Origin: an uncultured Clostridium sp.
Lineage (GTDB): Bacteria > Bacillota > Clostridia > Christensenellales > CAG-138
Direction: 5' to 3'
DNA: 64,000 nucleotides
Assembly (NCBI GenBank): GCA_900542285.1
Contig: UQNF01000001.1
Span: 62,001 to 126,000, forward strand
Below, piece after piece: positions 1 through 7,716 of this stretch. Below the pieces are notes generated by a model, which was given only the letters and a program-made list of their open reading frames with translations, made no database searches and was not told the DNA's origin. Position numbers and translations under genes: made by a program. Numbering within the stretch: position 1 is the stretch's first letter; the number at the start of each line of letters is the position of its first letter.

Positions 1-53
1 TGCAGCAAACACATCGGTGTTGATTTATAATATTATTAGGGGGAAAGAATACG

Positions 54-1130
54 ATGCTAAACATTATACTTGCCATATTGGTTCTGGCATTCCTGATTTT
101 CTTTCACGAGCTGGGACATTTTACCGTTGGAAAGCTGCTTGGCTTCAGAGTCTTGGGCTTCTCAATGGGTTTCGGCCCTGCTCTGGTGAAGTTTAAAAAG
201 GGTGATACAGAATACGCCCTGCGTGCCATTCCCTTCGGCGGCTCATGTCAGTTTGACGGTGAAGACGAGGATGCGGAGACCGACCCGAAACGTTTCAACG
301 CTCAGCCGGTATGGAAGCGTTTTCTGGTAATTCTCGCCGGTCCCTTCATGAATGTTCTGCTTGCTTTCCTTATCGCGTTCATTCTCATGCTCGCGGTTCC
401 CATGCCCGTCTATGCCGTCGATGCCGGTTCCGGTGACAACATACCCTATATCGTTGATGTGGTTGAGGGCAGCGCAGCCGAAAAAGCGGGTATCCTCCCC
501 GGCGACATAGTTATTGCTGTGGACGGCAAAAACACCATGGATGCCAACGATGGCATTGAATCCACCGATGCGCTGGTAGCACTAATCGGTGAGGCAGGTA
601 ATGACCTTTACATCACCTTGGAACGAAACGGTATCATCAATACGCTATTTGTACATGGTGTTTATTCATCAGAGCTCGGCAGGAATCAGCTTGGCATTAG
701 CATCGCAGCAGTTATTGAAAACACCAAGCACCTTACGGTAGATAAGGCATTTACGGGTTCATTTGAATACCTTGGACAGATAATTACCGCAACAGCCAAA
801 GGAATTGACAGCATGTTCAAAAACGGCATTCATCAGGGAGATGTGTCCGGCGTTGTAGGCACTGTTGCTATCATGGCGGATGTTGCAAACGATGGACTAA
901 TTAACCTTGTCTATATTGCTGTGATCCTTTCGCTGAGTCTTGGACTTTTCAACCTCATCCCCTTCCCTGCACTGGACGGCGGGAGGCTGCTGTTCCTTGT
1001 GATAGAAGCGATCAAGGGCAAACCGCTTAACAGAAAGGTCGAGGGTATTGTCAATGCCATTGGGCTTGGGCTTCTGTTCCTGCTGATGATAGTTGTTACA
1101 GTATCCGATGTGATAGGATTGTTCAAATGA
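54..1130 (+). CDS. rseP: RseP-type site-2 zinc metalloprotease (M50)
   Basis: Membrane-embedded protease of the RseP/RasP/SpoIVFB class, which cuts transmembrane segments of anti-sigma factors and leftover signal peptides. Seen: the zinc-binding HELGH motif at residues 18-22 inside the first membrane helix, a second membrane helix around 90-115, one PDZ domain at about 130-200 (GSAAEKAGILPGD), and the second active-site block NLIPFPALDGGR at 300-311 with the zinc-ligand aspartate (D308). The length of 358 residues is normal for Gram-positive RseP, which has a single PDZ. The ATG at 54 follows a good ribosome binding site (AGGGGGAAAG). The gene is followed immediately by a hairpin terminator. 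In many Clostridia it lies downstream of dxr; the 53 bases before it are too short to confirm that. Confidence 0.95.
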   Translation: MLNIILAILVLAFLIFFHELGHFTVGKLLGFRVLGFSMGFGPALVKFKKGDTEYALRAIPFGGSCQFDGEDEDAETDPKRFNAQPVWKRFLVILAGPFMNVLLAFLIAFILMLAVPMPVYAVDAGSGDNIPYIVDVVEGSAAEKAGILPGDIVIAVDGKNTMDANDGIESTDALVALIGEAGNDLYITLERNGIINTLFVHGVYSSELGRNQLGISIAAVIENTKHLTVDKAFTGSFEYLGQIITATAKGIDSMFKNGIHQGDVSGVVGTVAIMADVANDGLINLVYIAVILSLSLGLFNLIPFPALDGGRLLFLVIEAIKGKPLNRKVEGIVNAIGLGLLFLLMIVVTVSDVIGLFK

Positions 1131-1140
1131 TATTGCGCAG

Positions 1141-1176
1141 ACTCTCCGGCATTTTTCCTGCCGGAGAGTATCTTTT
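1141..1176 (+). terminator. Intrinsic terminator after rseP
   Basis: A perfect 11-bp inverted repeat (1141-1151 with 1159-1169, arm ACTCTCCGGCA) encloses a 7-base loop and is followed by a short T-rich stretch. It sits ten bases after the rseP stop and also faces the 3' end of the converging minus-strand gene, so it may serve both. Confidence 0.8.
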
Positions 1177-1188
1177 CAATCTATTCGG

Positions 1189-1647
1189 TCAAGACGGTTG
1201 TATTACTCCGCAGGCGATGCGCGCTCCCGCGTTCCCTGCAGGCTGGGAGGTAAAGTCATCCATGCCTTCATGTATTATCACTGTCCTTCCGATGACCTCC
1301 CAAGGGGTGAAACTGCCGGTCAGTACGGCAAGATATGCCCTCGCACCGCAGCCTATTAATGGCGGCAGATCCCCTGCGTGATGCGGATGGACGCAATCGC
1401 CCTTGCTGAAATGCGCACCTGCTCCGGAAAAACCTTCACCGCTGCACGCGCTCCCCTCGTGAATATGCAAAGCAAAGAACCTGCTTCCGCAGTTCCCTTC
1501 GGCTCTCGGCAAGCCGTTTACCCTTACAGAAAGCAAGCTTCCGTCCCTTTCGGGGTAGATATACATAATTCCGCTTATGCTGCTTCCCGCAGCCTCTCCG
1601 GTAATCTTTGCATAGGCAGCCGGTCTTCCAAAAAAACTATCGAACAT
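1189..1647 (-). CDS. sodC: Cu/Zn superoxide dismutase family protein (SodC-like)
   Basis: Predicted to dismutate superoxide to peroxide and oxygen. All metal ligands of the family can be read: copper ligands H61, H63 and H126, the bridging/zinc histidines H79, H87 and H90, and zinc aspartate D93. The spacing from H79 to H87 and from H90 to D93 equals that of canonical enzymes, but the stretch between H87 and H90 is only two residues, so the zinc loop is much shortened. The C-terminal signature GNAGARIACGVI (138-149) carries the active-site arginine R143 and cysteine C146, which could pair with C68. Unlike most bacterial SodC there is no signal peptide or lipobox, so it appears cytoplasmic. 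The ATG at 1647 follows AAGGAGG. The two plus-strand ORFs over the same bases are shadows. Confidence 0.88.
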   Translation of the reverse strand: MFDSFFGRPAAYAKITGEAAGSSISGIMYIYPERDGSLLSVRVNGLPRAEGNCGSRFFALHIHEGSACSGEGFSGAGAHFSKGDCVHPHHAGDLPPLIGCGARAYLAVLTGSFTPWEVIGRTVIIHEGMDDFTSQPAGNAGARIACGVIQPS

Positions 1648-1727
1648 ATTGCATCCTCCTTAATTAAGAGGTATGCAGATCGGCCCGGATAGATGTATCC
1701 TTTTTCCGCTAAAAGGCTGAATTGTGC

Positions 1728-1756
1728 TTGAAATATGCTGCGTTATTTATTATAAT
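1728..1756 (+). promoter_or_regulatory. Sigma-A-type promoter for radC
   Basis: TTGAAA at 1728-1733, a 17-base spacer, then a perfect TATAAT at 1751-1756. It lies about 50 bases before the radC start, giving a short leader with the binding site AAAAAGGAGAT. Confidence 0.8.
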
Positions 1757-1804
1757 AGGAGATAGTCCCGAAAAAGGTCATGCGAAAACAAAAAGGAGAT
1801 AAGT

Positions 1805-2566
1805 ATGTCCTCTGAATCCGACAACAGTATTCCCGAAACTCCGGAGAAGCAGCCTGCTTCGGAGTCCTCAGGTTCCATACACTCAGGACACAGAAAAAGG
1901 GTGAGAGACCGATTCCTATCCCACGGCTGCAGGCTGAGCGGCCAGTACTACGAGCATCAGGTGCTTGAAATGCTGCTGTTCTATACCAACGCCCGAGGAG
2001 ATGTAAATCCGCTTGCCCATAAGCTTATCGATAGATTCGGCTCGCTGTATAATGTGATTAATGCAGACATATCGGAGCTTGCACGCTTCGGTCTTTCTGA
2101 AAACACCATCATGCTGCTAAAGCTTGCAAATGCTATCCCTGCCTATGCCGAAGAGCAGATGTACCGTCAGGACTCCTTCTCCAACCTGGACTCCATTATG
2201 AGATTCTGCTTTAAGCTGCTCGGGAATTGCGCCGAAGAGAGGGTATGCGTCATATGCCTTGGTGCAGGGAATAGACTTTTGCACTACGAACTGTTGGATG
2301 AAGGCAGCCCCGACAAGACATCCTTCCCTCGCAGGCGCATAACTGAAATCGCACTGCGCTATCACGCAGTCAACCTTGTGATTGCGCACAATCATCCTTC
2401 AAAGACCTGTGTTCCCTCTTCGGATGACATCGAAAGCACACAGGAGCTGTATCAGCTTCTGCGGGATCTTGACATCAACCTTGTAGAACATATTATCGTC
2501 GCCAATCCCTGCTGCTATGCAATACTAAAGCAATACACGAAGGATTTGCGCAGCGGTAATCCCTGA
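1805..2566 (+). CDS. radC: RadC family JAMM-domain protein
   Basis: RadC-family protein; historically linked to DNA repair, but the molecular role of the family is not settled. Seen: an N-terminal helix-hairpin-helix-like region (residues about 45-110) and a C-terminal MPN/JAMM domain with the metal motif HNHPS at 195-199 followed by PSSDD at 204-208, which supplies the histidines and aspartate. Residue 200 is lysine where most RadC proteins have glycine (HNHPSG). The first 25 residues are polar and probably disordered. It has its own consensus promoter and converges on maf, a common neighbour of radC in Firmicutes. Confidence 0.9.
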   Translation: MSSESDNSIPETPEKQPASESSGSIHSGHRKRVRDRFLSHGCRLSGQYYEHQVLEMLLFYTNARGDVNPLAHKLIDRFGSLYNVINADISELARFGLSENTIMLLKLANAIPAYAEEQMYRQDSFSNLDSIMRFCFKLLGNCAEERVCVICLGAGNRLLHYELLDEGSPDKTSFPRRRITEIALRYHAVNLVIAHNHPSKTCVPSSDDIESTQELYQLLRDLDINLVEHIIVANPCCYAILKQYTKDLRSGNP

Positions 2567-2582
2567 CATCGGACTCTGATCG

Positions 2583-3182
2583 CTAATCGATCCTTCTCAG
2601 CGTAGGCAGTATTCCGATATTCTTCAGCATTCTGTACAGAATCGGAAGCGGCAGACCGATTATCGTGAAGTAATTTCCGCATATGCTCTCGACAAACATT
2701 CCGAACGGTCCCTGTATTCCGTATGCGCCTGCCTTATCGGTCGGCTCGCCGGATGCAACGTACGCATTTATCTCATCATCTGCGAGGGTGCAGAACCTGA
2801 CCTCGGTCGTGCTGACATCTTGCTGGACGGAACCCCGCGAAATGACCGCAATACCGGTATGCACCGTATGTGTGTTGCCCGAAAGCTTTTTCAGTATTCC
2901 GACAGCATCCTTCTCATCTCTGGGCTTTCCGATTATCTCGCCGTTGAATGCAACGACCGTATCAGAGCCCACTACCGCAAGCTCACTCGGATCCGTTCCT
3001 TCTGCGATCAGTCTGTCGTAGACTTCTCTCGCTTTCTTTTCCGCCAAGGCGGATACCAGCTTTTGTGGGTCATGCTCCATGATGTTTTCATCGGCATTGC
3101 TCACAACTATTTCATAATCATATCCGCACATGCTCATCAGCTCACGCCTGCGCTGTGAAGAGCTTGCAAGAACGAGTCGCAT
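2583..3182 (-). CDS. maf: Maf family nucleoside triphosphate pyrophosphatase
   Basis: Septum-formation protein Maf, a house-cleaning pyrophosphatase that hydrolyses non-canonical or modified nucleoside triphosphates such as dTTP, UTP and m5UTP to monophosphates. Seen: the N-terminal Maf signature LASSSQRRRELM at residues 4-15, the GSDTVVAFNGEIIGKP block near 73-88 that contains the catalytic aspartate, and GIQG near the C-terminal third. The length of 199 residues is typical. It starts at ATG 3182, converges on radC, and is divergent from the dcw cluster. The plus-strand ORFs inside it are shadows. Confidence 0.93.
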   Translation of the reverse strand: MRLVLASSSQRRRELMSMCGYDYEIVVSNADENIMEHDPQKLVSALAEKKAREVYDRLIAEGTDPSELAVVGSDTVVAFNGEIIGKPRDEKDAVGILKKLSGNTHTVHTGIAVISRGSVQQDVSTTEVRFCTLADDEINAYVASGEPTDKAGAYGIQGPFGMFVESICGNYFTIIGLPLPILYRMLKNIGILPTLRRID

Positions 3183-3334
3183 ATATTACTTTTTCCTTTC
3201 ATTTTGGACACTTTTTTGGCTCAATTCGCCGCATACAGATTCTAACAAAAAAACTAAGGCCTTGCAAGTGATTAGGTTTGATCCTTTGGTGGGGCTATTT
3301 GGTAAAAAAGTACATAAAAAATGCAGTAAAAGTG

Positions 3335-3363
3335 TTGACAATTATTAATCACGAGTGTACAAT
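3335..3363 (+). promoter_or_regulatory. Consensus promoter of the dcw cluster
   Basis: A perfect TTGACA at 3335-3340, a 17-base spacer and TACAAT at 3358-3363, about 70 bases before the mraZ start. This is the strongest vegetative promoter match in the window. I looked for tandem GTGGG-type MraZ boxes in the leader and did not see a convincing array. Confidence 0.85.
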
Positions 3364-3433
3364 AAGGTTGCGGAGGCAATTATCCCCTGTTTTGTGCTCC
3401 GTTAATATATTTTCACGTCGAAAGGAGCACGGT

Positions 3434-3943
3434 ATGAGCGCGGTCGATTTCTCAAATCCCAGATACTTTGGACAAGCCACGATCTCCGTTGACTCCAAAG
3501 GACGAATCTTTATCCCTACAAAATGGCATGATCAGATCGGTGAATCGGTCATACTGCACATTGGCCTGAGCAGAATGGGCAGCGGCAGATATCTTGAGTT
3601 GACGACTCCTGAGGTGTTCGACGCCTTTATTGACAGGCTGGATGCCCTGCCTTCCACAAACCGAAGGTTCGATCAGCTAAAGAGCATGATCCTCGGTAAC
3701 AGCGAAAAGATTTTTCTTGACAAGCAGTCCCGAATCCTGCTTCCCAAAAATCTAATTGAATATGCGAATCTCGGAAGCGAGATAACCCTTGTCGGCAACG
3801 GCAAATATCTCCAGCTTTGGGCTCCCGATGCATACAAGCGTTCCGAAGAGGCCTACGATCACAGCAGCCTCTGCAACGATCTTGACAGTCTGAACAGCGA
3901 GATCGACGGCCTGTTTGGTTACGGAGGTGCGGTGAATGGCTGA
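3434..3943 (+). CDS. mraZ: Transcriptional regulator MraZ
   Basis: First gene of the dcw cluster and, in characterised bacteria, a DNA-binding autoregulator of that cluster forming a ring of SpoVT/AbrB folds. Two copies of the half-domain motif are visible: DSKGRIFIP (residues 20-28) and DKQSRILLP in the second half, where the usual glycine before arginine is serine. The ATG at 3434, just after AAAGGAGCACGGT, gives 169 residues. A longer in-frame extension back to 3278 has no binding site and would overlap the promoter, so it was rejected. The stop overlaps the rsmH start by eight bases, which suggests translational coupling. Confidence 0.93.
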   Translation: MSAVDFSNPRYFGQATISVDSKGRIFIPTKWHDQIGESVILHIGLSRMGSGRYLELTTPEVFDAFIDRLDALPSTNRRFDQLKSMILGNSEKIFLDKQSRILLPKNLIEYANLGSEITLVGNGKYLQLWAPDAYKRSEEAYDHSSLCNDLDSLNSEIDGLFGYGGAVNG

Positions 3944-4901
3944 TACATACCACGTGCCTATCATGCTCTCCGAGGTCATGGAGCTACTCTCGCCGGAGCG
4001 TGGCGGAATATTCGTTGACGGAACGCTGGGCGGAGGAGGCCACAGTCAGGGCATCCTTTCAAGACTCCCGGAAGGTTCGACTCTGTATGGCATAGACCGA
4101 GATGACGACGCGTTGGAAGCTGCTGGATACAGACTGCGTGATTACAGTGCATTTAAGCCCATAAAGGGCAACTTCTTTAATATGAAAGCCCTCCTGAGCA
4201 GTCAGGGCGTAACCGGAGTAGACGGAATACTCCTGGATCTGGGGGTCAGTTCTCACCAGCTGGACGACGGCAGCAGGGGCTTTTCATACGGAATAGATGC
4301 TCCGCTTGACATGCGGATGGACAGGACCCAGAATTTCAGCGCTTACGATGTTGTTAATGGATATTCTTCCAAGCGTCTGTTTGAGATAATTCGTGATTAC
4401 GGCGAGGAGCGTTTCAGCTCACGCATTGCAAATTCAATAGTTGCGGCAAGGGAAAAGCACCCCATAAAGACAACTGCTGAGCTTTCGGAGATAATCAAAG
4501 CAGCTATCCCGGCTGCGGCAAGGCGCGAGGGCCCTCATCCGGCCAAGCGAACATTTCAGGCGATACGTATCGAAGTCAACGGCGAGCTGAATGGCCTTGA
4601 AAACACAGTCACCGATGCTGTCGACCTGCTGAACCCCGATGGAGTGATAGCAATTATCAGCTTCCACTCCCTCGAAGCAAGAATAGTAAAGACAACCTTC
4701 CGCAGATTAGCAAATCCGTGCACCTGTCCAAAGGATGCTCCGTTATGTATCTGCGGCAAGAAACCAATAGTCCGGCTGCTGACCGGAAAGCCCATCACGG
4801 CAAGCGATGCCGAGTTGGAAAGCAATCCACGCGCACGCAGCGCCGAGCTGCGAGGAGCAGTCAAGCTCATACCAGAAGGAGGAACGGCATATAATGGCTA
4901 A
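3936..4901 (+). CDS. rsmH: 16S rRNA (cytosine-1402-N4)-methyltransferase RsmH
   Basis: S-adenosylmethionine-dependent methyltransferase (formerly MraW) acting on C1402 of 16S rRNA in the decoding centre. Seen: the N-terminal block HVPIMLSEVMELL, the SAM-binding loop VDGTLGGGGHS (residues 28-38), LDLGVSSHQLD, and the C-terminal SFHSLEARIVK block. The length of 321 is slightly above the usual 300-315. The start lies inside the mraZ 3' end with GGAGGTGCGGTGA upstream, and the stop overlaps the next start by eight bases, so three genes are stitched together. Confidence 0.96.
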   Translation: MADTYHVPIMLSEVMELLSPERGGIFVDGTLGGGGHSQGILSRLPEGSTLYGIDRDDDALEAAGYRLRDYSAFKPIKGNFFNMKALLSSQGVTGVDGILLDLGVSSHQLDDGSRGFSYGIDAPLDMRMDRTQNFSAYDVVNGYSSKRLFEIIRDYGEERFSSRIANSIVAAREKHPIKTTAELSEIIKAAIPAAARREGPHPAKRTFQAIRIEVNGELNGLENTVTDAVDLLNPDGVIAIISFHSLEARIVKTTFRRLANPCTCPKDAPLCICGKKPIVRLLTGKPITASDAELESNPRARSAELRGAVKLIPEGGTAYNG

Positions 4902-5457
4902 CGAATACAGGAACGATTATCAGGCTCGCCGTGCAAGCAGCCTGGCCCAATTCGGAATCACCGTGGTTTCCGATGCCGGCAGCAATTCATCACAGCGCAG
5001 CTATTCCGCAAGCGCTTCCTCATCATACGGTGCCTATTCGTCCGGTCGGAGCGGTGCCCGTGTTGGCTCAACGCGGTTTGCGGAACAGGGCTCAGCAGCA
5101 CGAAAGCTCGAGCCGACACCCCAAGAGATACCGAAGCAGGAAAAGGTCAAAAAGCCCGGCATCAAAGAGCGTCTTGGCGTTCTCATCAAGACCACCGATG
5201 CGGTGCCCAAGGCAATAATCATCTGTCTGGTTCTCGTATTGGCCGCTACGATCTGCATTCCGCTCGTCGGCTCATATCTTCAGACTGCCGCTCAGCATGA
5301 ACTTAACAGCGTAAATAAACAGATCAGCGATGTCAACCATGACCTCACTGAACTGCATGAAGCGTATCTGTTTTCAATAGACAGCAACGAGGCCTGTGCG
5401 GCTGCCGTGCATGCCGGCATGGCAAGAGTGGCGCAGTCCACCCCCGTTCATCCGTAA
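4894..5457 (+). CDS. ftsL: FtsL-like bitopic division protein
   Basis: Assigned mainly by position between rsmH and the division transpeptidase, where ftsL sits in nearly all dcw clusters. The protein has 187 residues: a Ser/Ala/Gly-rich, probably disordered cytoplasmic stretch of about 100 residues, a basic segment, one membrane helix (about 112-135), and a short periplasm-side region with heptad-like spacing (LNSVNKQISDVNHDLTELHE) as expected for the FtsL/DivIC coiled coil. The long serine-rich N-terminus is unusual for FtsL, whose cytoplasmic tail is normally a few dozen residues, and the coiled coil is short. The ATG at 4894 follows AGAAGGAGGAACGG; the longer ORF start at 4807 lies inside rsmH. 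Confidence 0.7.
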   Translation: MANEYRNDYQARRASSLAQFGITVVSDAGSNSSQRSYSASASSSYGAYSSGRSGARVGSTRFAEQGSAARKLEPTPQEIPKQEKVKKPGIKERLGVLIKTTDAVPKAIIICLVLVLAATICIPLVGSYLQTAAQHELNSVNKQISDVNHDLTELHEAYLFSIDSNEACAAAVHAGMARVAQSTPVHP

Positions 5458-5517
5458 TCGCCAAAGGCTCATTCGATTCTGTCGCAATGAGCCCTAATTC
5501 TGATATAGAGGTACTTA

Positions 5518-7683
5518 ATGGGCAAGAAAGCCAAGCTGAAAATAACGGAAGAAAAGAGTCTCAGAAGCGCTCCTCGTTATATGAAGCGTGTAAAAACGGT
5601 CGCATGGTTTTTTGCTGCGCTGTTTACACTGGTTGCATGCTACATCTTCTATATTTCTGTCATTGTAGGTCCGCAGAGAGTGCAGACGGCGGTAAAGCAG
5701 TGGACTCATACATCTGCGCTCACCGCTTCAAGGGGCGAAATCGTTGACTGCAACGGCAAGGTGCTTGCCACGAACGGTACGGTTTATCAGATAGTACTCT
5801 GGCCCAAGAACATAACAAAGGGTGACGAATCCCGTGTAGCGCAGGAACTTTCCAACCTATTTGGCCTTGATTACGAAACGATTTATAAGCGTGCCTGCAA
5901 TAAGCTCATCGGCGAGTATGTCGTCAAGCGCCAGGTCGATTCGGATACAGTCGAACAGCTCCGTTCACTCAAGCTGTCCGGCATCGGAGTTCTGACAGAC
6001 AGCAAGCGGTATTACCCATACGGTACGCTGCTTTCGCAGGTCATCGGTTTCACAACCCGTGATAATGTCGGTCAGAGCGGCCTTGAGCTTTCGCTCGATG
6101 TATATCTGACCGGAAAGGACGGCACGATAACCACACAGACCGACAGTCAGGGTAATACCCTTCCCTACACGGGAGAATTCAATACAGATCCAATCAACGG
6201 CGCAAAAGTCGTGCTTACAGTGGATCAGGTATTCCAAAGCTACTTGGAAAATGCGCTTGAAGAAGCGCTGCGCGTAAACAACGCGAAGAATGCTCAGGGG
6301 ATCATCATGGATGTCAATACAGGCGCGATAAAGGCGATCTCCACAAAGCCCGACTATGATCCAAACGATCCTCCTCGCAGCAGCCTTGACGAGCTTGCAG
6401 CACTTTCCCGCAACAGGATCGTCACCGACGCATACGAACCCGGATCCACCTTCAAGATCCTGACTTTGGCTTCTGCCATCGACTGCGGAGTTGCCAATCT
6501 TAATTCTACCTATTACTGCAACGGCGGCTATATCGTGAACGGTGAGCGCATAAAATGCTGGCGTCATGCAGGCCACGGCAGCCAGGATCTCACCAAGGCA
6601 ACCGAAAACTCCTGCAACTGCTGCTTTATGCAGCTTGCGCTCGGAATGGGCAAGGAGACATTCTATGATTATCTCTACTCCTTTGGACTCGGTCAAAAGA
6701 CCGGCGACTTTTTCGGCGGTGAATCAAGTGGTATTGTTACCCACGAAAAATACATCACCGATAACGATCTTGCAAGGATAGGCTTTGGACAAAGCATCGC
6801 AGTCACCCCCATTCAGCTCGTCACCGCCATATCCGCAGCCGTTAACGGCGGCAAACTATACACTCCTTACATCGTTGAGGAGATAGTTGAAGCGGATGGT
6901 ACTGTTCTTGAATACGGCGGTTCTCACTTTGTCAGGGACGTTATCAAGCCCGAAACCTCCGCCATCGTAAGACAGATACTCCAAAGCGTTGTAGACAACG
7001 GCACCGGAAGGAACTGCCAGATCGAGGGCTATTTCGTTGGCGGCAAGACCGGTACGGCGCAGAAGTATGATGAATACGGCCGAGTTTCTGCCGGAAGCTA
7101 CATCTGTTCATTTGTTGGCTTCGCCCCTGCCGATGATCCGCAGTATGTTTGCCTTATCCTTGTCGATGAGCCAAAGGTCGGCTCTATCTTCGGCAGCACG
7201 GTAGCGGCTCCGTTCGTGCAGCGTGTTCTCTCCGAGATCCTCCCCTATGCGGGGATCGCACCTTCTCACCTCTCCGAAACGGTCGTTGTCCCCGATGTCG
7301 TTGGAATGAGCATGGATGAGGCTAACAAGGCCTTGCGTGATGCAGGGCTCGAGGGCCTGTATGAATGCGAAGAAACCGTTACGCTTCAAATACCTCCTGC
7401 AGGGCAGAGCGTAGTCAAGGGGTCTTCGGTGCTGCTGTACACAGGCTATGAGGGCATAAACATCGATGAAGGTGAACCCGAACCATACATGGTTCCGGTG
7501 CCCAATCTCTATGGCATGACACCCGTACAGGCTTACAATGCCCTGACCGAAATCGGAATGATAATGGAAACCAATCCCGACGACCCATACGGCTTTGTGC
7601 TTGAGCAGAGCATACCTGCGGGTACAAAGGTTGAATACGGTTCAGGTATTATCCTTAGATTTGGATATGAACCGGAAGAATAA
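5518..7683 (+). CDS. Class B penicillin-binding protein with PASTA domains (SpoVD/PbpB type)
   Basis: Peptidoglycan DD-transpeptidase that crosslinks septal or spore-cortex wall. Seen: an N-terminal membrane anchor (residues about 25-48), a dimerisation/pedestal domain, and the transpeptidase domain with all three active-site motifs: S310-T-F-K313, S365-C-N367 and K510-T-G512. Two PASTA repeats close the protein (about 593-650, VVVPDVVGM, and about 660-720, VPVPNLYGM). PASTA domains bind muropeptides or beta-lactams and are typical of Firmicute PbpB/SpoVD. Only one such gene is present here, whereas Bacillus has pbpB and spoVD in tandem, so it may serve vegetative division, sporulation or both. 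The start at 5518 has a modest binding site (AGAGG). Confidence 0.93.
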   Translation: MGKKAKLKITEEKSLRSAPRYMKRVKTVAWFFAALFTLVACYIFYISVIVGPQRVQTAVKQWTHTSALTASRGEIVDCNGKVLATNGTVYQIVLWPKNITKGDESRVAQELSNLFGLDYETIYKRACNKLIGEYVVKRQVDSDTVEQLRSLKLSGIGVLTDSKRYYPYGTLLSQVIGFTTRDNVGQSGLELSLDVYLTGKDGTITTQTDSQGNTLPYTGEFNTDPINGAKVVLTVDQVFQSYLENALEEALRVNNAKNAQGIIMDVNTGAIKAISTKPDYDPNDPPRSSLDELAALSRNRIVTDAYEPGSTFKILTLASAIDCGVANLNSTYYCNGGYIVNGERIKCWRHAGHGSQDLTKATENSCNCCFMQLALGMGKETFYDYLYSFGLGQKTGDFFGGESSGIVTHEKYITDNDLARIGFGQSIAVTPIQLVTAISAAVNGGKLYTPYIVEEIVEADGTVLEYGGSHFVRDVIKPETSAIVRQILQSVVDNGTGRNCQIEGYFVGGKTGTAQKYDEYGRVSAGSYICSFVGFAPADDPQYVCLILVDEPKVGSIFGSTVAAPFVQRVLSEILPYAGIAPSHLSETVVVPDVVGMSMDEANKALRDAGLEGLYECEETVTLQIPPAGQSVVKGSSVLLYTGYEGINIDEGEPEPYMVPVPNLYGMTPVQAYNALTEIGMIMETNPDDPYGFVLEQSIPAGTKVEYGSGIILRFGYEPEE

Positions 7684-7716
7684 ATACGAAATACCTCTGA
7701 AAAGGAAAGTGATATT

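Noticed and set aside
1..53. Possible 3' end of an upstream gene (frame ending at 28-30), for example dxr.
   Set aside because: Too few codons to identify; recorded only as possible.
1127..1692. Two plus-strand ORFs (84 and 104 residues) over the SodC gene.
   Set aside because: The minus strand encodes a complete, motif-rich SodC with a good start; these frames are shadows without binding sites.
3278..3433. N-terminal extension of mraZ by 52 residues.
   Set aside because: It would overlap the consensus promoter, and ATG 3434 has the ribosome binding site and the family N-terminus.
3364..3433. MraZ-box (GTGGG) repeats in the mraZ leader.
   Set aside because: No regularly spaced GTGGG series was seen.
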